Shown piece after piece: positions 31,610 through 37,729 of a stretch of DNA of 37,729 nt. Position 1 is the first letter of the stretch, and every line of letters begins with the position of its first letter. The notes beneath the pieces were generated by a model. The model ran no database searches. It was not told the DNA's origin and saw nothing but the letters and a program-made list of their open reading frames with translations. A program made the position numbers and the translations under genes. Location: positions 1-37,729 of the forward strand of contig DEIB01000047.1 of the NCBI GenBank assembly GCA_002352215.1. Reading direction: 5' to 3'. The DNA comes from Chthonomonas sp. UBA2785. Its GTDB lineage: Bacteria > Armatimonadota > Fimbriimonadia > Fimbriimonadales > Fimbriimonadaceae.

Positions 31610-33436
31610 TTGGCGACTGGCTGGCGATCCCTGATCCTTGACACCGTGCTGACGGTGATCGCCCTCTTTGTGGCCATCGCGCTGGGGGCAGGCCCCTCGG
31701 AAACCACATGGTGGCCCCTCGCCGGGCCGCTCAGCGTGGTGGCGCTCGGGGTTTACGCCTGGCGGGGCACCCACCGCAGTTCTTCTCGCCACCTCGGGGT
31801 CTTCGATATCCTGAATGTCGCTCTCGCCACGCTCATCGTGGCCGTGCTCCAGGCTGTTATTCAGGCGGTGACGGGCGTCGGCAACCAGACGCCTGACCTC
31901 TACCGCGTTCCCATCATCACGTGGACATTTGCATTCTCCGGGCTCATTGCGGCGCGGGTGGCGGCCAATTTCCGCGAGATTCCGGGGTTCGGGGGCACCG
32001 ATGCCGGCGCCGCCAACACTCTTATCGTCGGGGCGGGCGATGCGGGCGAAATCGTCTTCCGTGAACTCAATCGCGGGGCGGAAGGCGGCTACCGGGTCGT
32101 TGGCTTTATCGACGACGACGCCGAAAAGCACAACCTGCGCATCCACGGCACTCCGGTGCTGGGCGGGATTGACGACATCCCCGCCTTGGTCAAGCAGCAC
32201 GACATCAAGGAGATTCTCATCGCCATCCCCAGCGCCAGCGGGGAGGTGAACCGGCGCATCTTCAAGGCCAGCAGCGGCACCGGCGCCCGGGTGCGCAACC
32301 TGCCCAGCATCGCGATGCTGGTCTACAGCGAGCGCCCAATGATGCCCCTGATGCGGGCGTTCCAGGTGGAAGACTTGCTCCGCCGCGCCCCCGTGCGCAC
32401 CGATAGCTCTCGGGCGAAGGAATACGTAGGCGGCGAACGCGTGCTGGTGACCGGAGGTGGGGGAAGCATCGGCTCCGAACTCGTGCGCCAACTCGCCCCG
32501 CTCGGGCCGGCCAGCCTGATCGTGCTGGGCAAGGGCGAAAACAGCGTCTTTGAGATTGACCGCGAACTCCGCGACAACGGCATCTATCAGCCCACCCCGG
32601 TGGTGTGCGATGTACGGGATGCGCAGTCGCTGGACATGGTGTTTAAGCAGCACTTGCCCCGGGTGGTGTTCCACGCCGCCGCCCACAAGCACGTCCCGCT
32701 GATGGAAGCCAACCCCATCGAAGCCGTGCGCAACAACGTCTTCGGCACCCTCAATGCAGCCGAGGCCAGTGTGCGCCACGGCGCCCATAAGTTCATCCTC
32801 GTGAGCACCGACAAGGCGGTGAACCCCGGCAACGTGATGGGCGCCACCAAGCGCGTGGCCGAGATGATTGTGCAATCGTTGGCTGGGCGCAGCGAAACCG
32901 GCATGGCCATCGTGCGGTTTGGCAACGTGCTGGGCAGTCGCGGGAGCTTGGTGCCCATCCTCACCCGGCAGATTGCCAACGGCGGGCCGCTGACCGTGAC
33001 CCACCCGGACATGACGCGGTACTTCATGACCATCCCCGAGGCCGCGCAGCTCATTGTTCAATCCGGCGCGTTTGGCAATCAAGGCGAGATCTTCATCCTC
33101 GATATGGGCCAGGCCGTGCGCATCATGGAACTGGCCGAAGACCTTATCCGCATGCACGGGCTGGTGCCGGGGCAGGATATCGAGATCAAGATCACGGGCA
33201 TCCGCCCGGGTGAGAAGATTCACGAAGAACTCACCTACGCCGACGAGCCGCTGGAGCCGCTCGAAGACCCTCGCATCAGCCGAGTGCAAAACACAGGCCG
33301 TGTGGATCACCAATCCTTACGCGCTGCGCTGGATGAACTAGACCGGCTCTGCGACGAAGGCAACCAGGATGCGGTGCGAGCCTTCCTTATGGAACTGGCT
33401 TGGGGCCGCGCCTTGCCGCCCGTCGCTTTGGACTAA
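31610..33436 (+). CDS. membrane-bound UDP-sugar 4,6-dehydratase, FlaA1/PglF/WbpM (CapD) family
   Basis: 608 residues from TTG 31610, with GGAG seven bases upstream. Four membrane segments lie at about 7-27, 36-51, 66-90 and 103-119. A first Rossmann domain (LIVGAGDAGEIVF, 138-150) is followed by the catalytic SDR domain: TGGGGSIGSE (281-290), HAAAHKHVPLMEANP (355-369), STDKAVNPGNVMGATKR (399-415) and RFGNVLGSRGSLVP. In PglF/WbpM-type enzymes the Tyr of the classic YxxxK pair is replaced by Met, seen here as Met410 with Lys414. Makes UDP-4-keto-6-deoxy-GlcNAc, the entry point to bacillosamine, QuiNAc or FucNAc sugars. A glycan initiated by such a sugar may be the carrier of legionaminic acid, but no glycosyltransferase is present in the window. 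Confidence 0.93.
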   Translation: MATGWRSLILDTVLTVIALFVAIALGAGPSETTWWPLAGPLSVVALGVYAWRGTHRSSSRHLGVFDILNVALATLIVAVLQAVIQAVTGVGNQTPDLYRVPIITWTFAFSGLIAARVAANFREIPGFGGTDAGAANTLIVGAGDAGEIVFRELNRGAEGGYRVVGFIDDDAEKHNLRIHGTPVLGGIDDIPALVKQHDIKEILIAIPSASGEVNRRIFKASSGTGARVRNLPSIAMLVYSERPMMPLMRAFQVEDLLRRAPVRTDSSRAKEYVGGERVLVTGGGGSIGSELVRQLAPLGPASLIVLGKGENSVFEIDRELRDNGIYQPTPVVCDVRDAQSLDMVFKQHLPRVVFHAAAHKHVPLMEANPIEAVRNNVFGTLNAAEASVRHGAHKFILVSTDKAVNPGNVMGATKRVAEMIVQSLAGRSETGMAIVRFGNVLGSRGSLVPILTRQIANGGPLTVTHPDMTRYFMTIPEAAQLIVQSGAFGNQGEIFILDMGQAVRIMELAEDLIRMHGLVPGQDIEIKITGIRPGEKIHEELTYADEPLEPLEDPRISRVQNTGRVDHQSLRAALDELDRLCDEGNQDAVRAFLMELAWGRALPPVALD

Positions 33437-33449
33437 GCCTGCCCAATGG

Positions 33450-33478
33450 ACCCAGACAGGCGTATACGCCTGTTGGGT
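33450..33478. promoter_or_regulatory. long palindrome between dehydratase and ABC-transporter genes
   Basis: ACAGGCGTATACGCCTGT (33456-33473) is a perfect 18-base palindrome, extended by ACCCA (33450-33454) and TGGGT (33474-33478) with one bulged G. No T-tract follows (AACTTGACTT), so it is more like an operator or an RNA stem than a standard terminator. The rest of the 140-base gap holds no gene. Confidence 0.6.
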
Positions 33479-33551
33479 AACTTGACTTCTGCCGCCGCTC
33501 ATCCTTCTTTCTGGCCGCGTTGGGTTAGTGACGTTCCCCCGGCCCCTGACA

Positions 33552-33564
33552 TCGGGAATCCCGA
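33552..33564. promoter_or_regulatory. short palindrome just upstream of the ABC-transporter gene
   Basis: TCGGGA and TCCCGA flank a single A, ending 12 bases before ATG 33577. It could be a regulator half-site pair or simply chance in GC-rich DNA. Confidence 0.25.
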
Positions 33565-33576
33565 CCTCTGGAATTT

Positions 33577-35754
33577 ATGCAAACGGCTTCCTTAACTCCG
33601 GGCGGAGCCTCCGCGCCGGAAATACCACTGATTGACGTCACAAGCGATCTCGACGAAGATGGCTTGTACGGCGTCCGTCGGCTCGTGGTCACTGCCACCG
33701 AAGTGACAGTCTCCACCCCGACGGGCGTCCCCACCTGCCGCATCGCTCTCAGCGACATTGCCAAAGCTCGCCACGACCCCCTTGTAAGTGGGGGCCGCAT
33801 GATTGTCACCCTCAAGAATGGGGTGATCATCCCGGTCGTCAACTACTCCTTGGCCGTCAGCGAGAAGTTCAGCGAGGTCGCGCGCGGGATCGAGCAGCTT
33901 AGCCAAGGCGAAGAGCTCTCGATTGACATGCACGAGGAGTTGAAGCGCTGCCCCAAGTGCGACCGGCTGCTGCCCGAAAAGGACGGCCCGTGCCCGGTGT
34001 GCGTGAACCGCAGCAAGACGCTGTGGCGCATTTTTGGCTTCCTTAAGCCGTATAGCCGCGCAACCACCATGCTGGTGGCGGGTTCGGTCTGTACCACCGC
34101 GCTCAACCTCATCCCGCCGTACATCCAGAAGCAACTGGTGGACGGCTTTACGGAAAAGACTCTCGGCACCAACGGCCTCTTGCAGTGGATGGCCTTGTGG
34201 CTGGGCATCGCGCTCGCCGGAAGCGGGTTGCAGATCTTCAATGGCCGGTTGATGACCTACCTGGCCACCCACATCAGCAAGGACCTGCGCGCCAGCACCT
34301 ACCGTGCCATCGAGTACCTCAGCATGAAGTACTTCGACCGCAAGCCAGTGGGGGCCATCGCCAGCCGCGTGACGCAAGACACGGACCGGGTGTGGCACTT
34401 CTTGGTGGACGGCTTCCCGTTCTTCATCACCAACTCGCTGATGGCGCTGGGCGTCATCGGGTTTTTGTTCAGCATCGACGCGGTGCTGGCCGCTGCGATT
34501 CTGGTGCCGATTCCGTTCATCTTGCTCATCAGCGTCCGCTACTGGAAGCCGATTAGCAACATGTTCTTTAAGGTGAGCCAGCGCATGGCCCGTCTGCACA
34601 TGCAGTTGAACGAATCTCTCAGTGGGATCCGTGTGGTGAAGGCGTTTGTCAGCGAAGACCGCGAGTTCAAGCGCTTTGACGAACGCAACAAGGCGTGGCA
34701 GCAAGCCGCCATGCAGGCCGACCAGAAGTGGTACACGGCCTTCGGCATGATGACCTTCGCGGCCAGCCTGGGCGCGCTCATCAACTGGACCGTGGGCGGC
34801 ATGTTTGTTCTGCAAGGCCGGTTGACGCTGGGCGAGTTCATCATGGTCAACTCGCTGCTCATCATGGTGTACGGACCCATGCAGTGGTTTGCGCAGGTGA
34901 ACAACTGGTTTAGCCGGGCCATGGCCGGGGCGGAGCGCATCTTTGAAGTCATGGACATGACCCCGGAGAGCAACCGCGAACTGGAACGCACCCTGGACAT
35001 CCGGGGCGACGTGACGTTCGATGCCGTGCGGTTTGGTTACGACAAGAGCAACCCGGTGCTGAAGAACATGAGCTTCGACGTGAAGGCGGGCGAGATGATC
35101 GGCTTTGTGGGGCGCAGCGGGGCGGGCAAATCCAGCACCATCAACCTCATTTGCCGGTTCTATGAACCGGACGGCGGACGCATCCTGGTGGATGGCGTTC
35201 CGCTCAACGAGATCAACATCGCCAACTACCGTTCGCAGATTGGGATCGTGTTGCAAGAGCCGTTCCTGTTCAATGGCACCATTGCGGAGAACATTGCTTA
35301 CGGCAAGCCGGATGCCTCGCTGGAGGAGATCATGGTGGCGGCCCGCGCGGCCAACGCCCACGACTTCATCGTGAGCAAGCCGGACGGCTACGACAGCATT
35401 GTGGGTGAACGCGGCGTGCAGCTGAGCGGCGGAGAAAAGCAGCGCATCAGCATCGCCCGCGCTATCCTGCACAACCCGCGAATCCTCATCCTGGACGAAG
35501 CGACCAGCAGCGTGGATGTGGAGACGGAGCGGCAAATCCAGGAGGCCATCGGCCGCCTGGTGGAAGGCCGCACCACCTTTGCCATCGCCCACCGCCTCAG
35601 CACCCTGCGCAACGCCGACCGGCTGATTGTGCTGGAGCGGGGTGAGATCGTGGAGATGGGCACGCACGAAGAGCTAATGAAGCGACGAGGCGTGTTCTGC
35701 AACCTGGTGGAAACCCAACGGGCCGTGACGGAGATCATCGGGGTGGGCAACTGA
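33577..35754 (+). CDS. exporter-type ABC transporter with N-terminal zinc ribbon
   Basis: 725 residues: an unusual 145-residue N-terminal extension, then a fused permease-ATPase half transporter. The extension holds a beta-rich part (about 15-110; LYGVRRLVVTATEVTVSTPT, a DUF1854- or PH-like look) and a zinc ribbon Cys125-x2-Cys128 and Cys139-x2-Cys142. The membrane domain (about 150-450) has six segments, e.g. SVCTTALNLIPPYIQKQLVD and GVIGFLFSIDAVLAAAI. ATPase motifs: Walker A GRSGAGKSS, Q-loop VLQEPFLF, signature LSGGEKQRISIARA, Walker B ILILDEATSS and the H-loop AHRLS. Its stop overlaps the ATG of a DUF1854 gene. As I recall, such ABC plus DUF1854 pairs recur beside cyanophycin genes and are so named in annotation; no cyanophycin gene is seen here. 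Substrate unknown. Confidence 0.93.
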   Translation: MQTASLTPGGASAPEIPLIDVTSDLDEDGLYGVRRLVVTATEVTVSTPTGVPTCRIALSDIAKARHDPLVSGGRMIVTLKNGVIIPVVNYSLAVSEKFSEVARGIEQLSQGEELSIDMHEELKRCPKCDRLLPEKDGPCPVCVNRSKTLWRIFGFLKPYSRATTMLVAGSVCTTALNLIPPYIQKQLVDGFTEKTLGTNGLLQWMALWLGIALAGSGLQIFNGRLMTYLATHISKDLRASTYRAIEYLSMKYFDRKPVGAIASRVTQDTDRVWHFLVDGFPFFITNSLMALGVIGFLFSIDAVLAAAILVPIPFILLISVRYWKPISNMFFKVSQRMARLHMQLNESLSGIRVVKAFVSEDREFKRFDERNKAWQQAAMQADQKWYTAFGMMTFAASLGALINWTVGGMFVLQGRLTLGEFIMVNSLLIMVYGPMQWFAQVNNWFSRAMAGAERIFEVMDMTPESNRELERTLDIRGDVTFDAVRFGYDKSNPVLKNMSFDVKAGEMIGFVGRSGAGKSSTINLICRFYEPDGGRILVDGVPLNEINIANYRSQIGIVLQEPFLFNGTIAENIAYGKPDASLEEIMVAARAANAHDFIVSKPDGYDSIVGERGVQLSGGEKQRISIARAILHNPRILILDEATSSVDVETERQIQEAIGRLVEGRTTFAIAHRLSTLRNADRLIVLERGEIVEMGTHEELMKRRGVFCNLVETQRAVTEIIGVGN

Positions 35755-36209
35755 TGCAGCTGTTCTACGCTCCCGAAGGTCGCCTGCGGCTGACGCTGGA
35801 AGACCGCAGCCACCTGGACGTGGTGCCGGCCTGGGCCGCGCCCCGCACCCACCCGGATCGGTATCTCTCCTTGTTGGATAGCAAGGGCAAGGAGATCTTG
35901 ATGCTGGACCGGCTGGAGGACGCCGGCGCGGACAACGTGGAAGTTCTGCGGCAGGAGCTCCGCCGCCGCTACCTCTACAGCCAGGTGCGGCGCGTGAATG
36001 CCGTGCGGATGGAGTTCGGGGCGACGTACTGGTCGGTGGAAACCGACCGGGGTCACCGCGACTTTGTGACGCAAAGCCTCCAGGAAAATGCGCAGTGGAT
36101 TGATGAAGAGTTCTTGCTCCTCATTGATGTGGAAGGCAACCACTACCAGGTCAAGCCCGTGAGTGCGCTGGATCCGGAAAGCCTGCGCCGCCTGCGCAGC
36201 GTGGTGTAA
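35754..36209 (+). CDS. DUF1854 family protein
   Basis: 151 residues; its ATG shares the last base of the ABC-transporter stop (TGATG), so the two are translationally coupled and probably work together. Family features by eye: LRLTLEDRSHLDVVPAWAAP at the start, RYLSLLDSKGKEILML, a helix with LRQELRRRYLYSQVRRVNAV, FGATYWSVETDRGHRDFV, and the ending LLIDVEGNHYQVKPVSALD. No signal peptide or membrane segment, so it is cytoplasmic. Domain function is unknown; it may be a regulatory or substrate-delivery partner of the transporter, whose own N-terminus looks distantly alike. Followed by a GC-rich hairpin at 36219. Confidence 0.9.
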   Translation: MQLFYAPEGRLRLTLEDRSHLDVVPAWAAPRTHPDRYLSLLDSKGKEILMLDRLEDAGADNVEVLRQELRRRYLYSQVRRVNAVRMEFGATYWSVETDRGHRDFVTQSLQENAQWIDEEFLLLIDVEGNHYQVKPVSALDPESLRRLRSVV

Positions 36210-36218
36210 GACTGGATT

Positions 36219-36243
36219 CTCCCCGGGTTACCGGCCCGGGGAG
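36219..36243. terminator. GC-rich hairpin after the DUF1854 gene
   Basis: CTCCCCGGG (36219-36227) pairs with CCCGGGGAG (36235-36243) around a 7-base loop. It lies between convergent genes. The following AGAATTTG is only weakly T-rich, so it is an imperfect intrinsic terminator. Confidence 0.6.
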
Positions 36244-36256
36244 AGAATTTGCCAGC

Positions 36257-37729
36257 CTAGGGAACGACGGCGTCGAGCGCCACGAGACGGGGGACGCCTG
36301 TGTTCCCTGATGTCAGCAGGTAGATGGTGCCGGTCGCACGATTCACGGCGACGCCGCCTACTGTTTGCTGGCCGGCACCATCCACGTATCCATCCGAGAG
36401 TCCGCCATCTGTGTTAGTCGTGATCGTGTAGAGTCGTCCATTTCGATAAGCGCGAAGGCGGAAAAAGTCATACATGTAGATCGTGCCCGCCCCATCGCTC
36501 GCCAGAGTGCGGATAGATTCGATGCGACCTGGCGTCCCGTCGATATAGCCCGACGAGCCATCACCGGCGACGGTCGTCACCTGGTTATTCGTGAGGTCCA
36601 AACGTCGAAGACGGTAGTTAAGGTTATCGCTGATGAACACATCGTTATCATCACCCATTACCACTCCGTTTGGGGCATTGAACTGCGCCGAGGTCGCCGC
36701 TCCGTCAAGAAACCCGCCCACACCTGTACCAGCGGCGATGGTGAAGGCCCAGCTTGCGGGATCGGTTTGCGAAGCCCCAATTTGCCGCCCACGAAGGACT
36801 CGATCGTTGACGGAGTCACCCACAAACATCGAGTTAGACTTGGGGTCGTAGACCAGGCCTCGAATCGTGGTGAAAGTCACCGAGTTTCCATCACCGAGGG
36901 CGAATCCGGGGGAATTTGCGGGGTTTCCCGCCACACGGCTGAAGGTGAAATTGCTGGCATTCACGAATGTGAGCGCAGTGAACGGACCAGAACCAATCCA
37001 TATCTGATTCCCGGAAGCAAACAGGATCGTGGAATCGTTGATCATTGAAATGCTACGAATGGAATCTGGGAATTGAGCATTGAAACCATTGCCAGAGGTG
37101 GGGCTTACACCGCCGCTCACGTTCCCAATGGTTGAGACAACCCCATCGAAGGGAGAGAACCGGCGAAGCTTGTTGCCGTCGCCAATCAGAACCACTCCGT
37201 TGGTCGTTGCGGCCAATCCCATAAATGAATCGAATTCAAACGAAACGGCGTCTCCAACGCCATCTTCGCGACCCGTAGTTAATACGCCTCCGGCTAGCAC
37301 CCGGCTGTAGACATTCGCCGGCGGGGCATTCGTACCACCGTCCAGTGCGATCGGAGCCACCCCTCCTCCCGCAACGGTGACGTAGAACGTCATCGAGGCT
37401 TCAAACTGGACCGTGAAGCCGATGTCGAGGGTCCGAGTTGCATTGGGTTGAAGCGAGCCCAAGGTATAGACCGCACGCCCCGACGTGGTGGTCCACTCTT
37501 CGTTGCTGAAGGTCACCGGTTGGGTGCTGGAGCCACTCACGAAGTTCGGGAGGATCAATCGCCGCACACGGTGGTTGTTGGTATCGGCGAAGAGGAAGCC
37601 GTTGCCTCGGCCCGGAGCCGCGAGGAGCGGGTCGTTCGCGGTGGGGTTGAGTCCATCCTTGAAGCCGGCGGGGCCTGGAGAGACATATTCCTGCGCCCAG
37701 CTCGCCAGCACATAGGGGTTGCTGCCGTT
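36257..37729 (-). CDS. NHL-repeat beta-propeller protein, N-terminus outside window
   Basis: At least 490 residues; the frame is open to the right edge, so the start and any signal peptide are missing. The visible part has blade-like repeats with the NHL pattern (a small Asp/Gly turn, then NxRVRRL): GNGFLFADTNNHRVRRL, VVLIGDGNKLRRF, MFVGDSVNDRVLRG, VFISDNLNYRLRRLDL and a variant YMYDFFRLRAYRNG. Inter-blade segments such as VTTVAGDGSSGYIDG and GFLDGAATSAQFNAPNGVV are typical of secreted NHL proteins. An inserted beta domain (about 80-115 of the visible part) is rich in Thr/Val. NHL propellers bind proteins, sugars or RNA; here an extracellular surface role is likely. Its third codon positions are noticeably richer in A/T than in the rest of the window. 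Confidence 0.85.
   Translation of the reverse strand, partial: NGSNPYVLASWAQEYVSPGPAGFKDGLNPTANDPLLAAPGRGNGFLFADTNNHRVRRLILPNFVSGSSTQPVTFSNEEWTTTSGRAVYTLGSLQPNATRTLDIGFTVQFEASMTFYVTVAGGGVAPIALDGGTNAPPANVYSRVLAGGVLTTGREDGVGDAVSFEFDSFMGLAATTNGVVLIGDGNKLRRFSPFDGVVSTIGNVSGGVSPTSGNGFNAQFPDSIRSISMINDSTILFASGNQIWIGSGPFTALTFVNASNFTFSRVAGNPANSPGFALGDGNSVTFTTIRGLVYDPKSNSMFVGDSVNDRVLRGRQIGASQTDPASWAFTIAAGTGVGGFLDGAATSAQFNAPNGVVMGDDNDVFISDNLNYRLRRLDLTNNQVTTVAGDGSSGYIDGTPGRIESIRTLASDGAGTIYMYDFFRLRAYRNGRLYTITTNTDGGLSDGYVDGAGQQTVGGVAVNRATGTIYLLTSGNTGVPRLVALDAVVP

Noticed and set aside
31331..33313. Long leftward open frame (660 codons) opposite the 4,6-dehydratase
   Set aside because: It is the antisense of a gene with full SDR and membrane motifs; the translation is His/Gly/Ala-rich without domains, as expected for a shadow frame in GC-rich DNA.
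33592..35667. Long leftward open frame (691 codons) opposite the ABC transporter
   Set aside because: Antisense of a gene with complete Walker A, signature and Walker B motifs; His/Ala/Val-rich nonsense translation.
1..37729. CRISPR array, insertion sequence, prophage or attachment site
   Set aside because: No regularly spaced repeats, transposase, integrase or terminal inverted repeats were seen; repeats found are short and local.

Overview
The window is gene-dense, high-GC bacterial chromosome with no tRNA, rRNA, insertion sequence, prophage or CRISPR array that I can see. The envelope looks diderm. There are two Wza-like SLBB export proteins, a small secreted protein ending in an aromatic residue like an outer-membrane barrel, TatC, a lipoprotein and several Sec-type signal peptides. 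The gene mix, frequent TTG/GTG starts and patchy Shine-Dalgarno use suggest an environmental lineage such as Armatimonadota (Fimbriimonadia-like). That placement is an inference; the sequence alone does not prove it.

Left part (1-20.5 kb): housekeeping genes in short operons. On the minus strand lie a secreted Gly-rich protein, tatC and an MrfA/YprA-type helicase that runs off the left edge. On the plus strand is pcrA with a lipoprotein gene, tail to tail with lexA, which has a near-consensus promoter and a candidate operator. Then come a membrane-anchored parvulin-like chaperone, rsmI, a first SLBB export gene, an OsmC-like protein, a small membrane protein, a class V aminotransferase, a secreted protein coupled to a TPR protein, a chemoreceptor, purN and a TlpA-like thioredoxin. 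A minus-strand intrinsic terminator in the gene-free stretch 15951-16260 has no protein gene feeding it, so it probably ends an unannotated small RNA.

Centre (20.5-30.2 kb): one ten-gene minus-strand operon read legF-legI-legG-legH-ptmE-legB-legC-amidotransferase-hisF-hisH, with many 4-base stop/start overlaps and a bidirectional terminator at its end. It encodes most of a nucleotide-activated legionaminic acid pathway. The CBS-domain nucleotidyltransferase (PtmE type) points to GDP-linked precursors as in Campylobacter. The last three genes (a PseA/WbpG/PtmG-like N-acetyl sugar amidotransferase plus a HisF/HisH pair) should convert an acetamido to an acetamidino group, using ammonia from glutamine. 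The HisF copy has Glu where histidine-pathway HisF has a catalytic Asp, which fits a sugar-modification role.

Right part (30.2-37.7 kb): divergent from that operon by only 43 bases are a second SLBB exporter with several SLBB repeats and a membrane-bound FlaA1/PglF/WbpM-type UDP-sugar 4,6-dehydratase. Together with the leg operon they look like a surface-glycan locus, though no glycosyltransferase, flippase or polymerase lies in the window. Next come an exporter-type ABC protein with an N-terminal zinc ribbon, coupled to a DUF1854 protein, and an NHL-type beta-propeller protein cut by the right edge, whose base composition is visibly less GC-rich.

Several genes lacking a Shine-Dalgarno sequence have a TANNNT hexamer 6-8 bases before the start codon (pcrA, tlpA-like, legF, second SLBB gene), suggesting leaderless transcripts.
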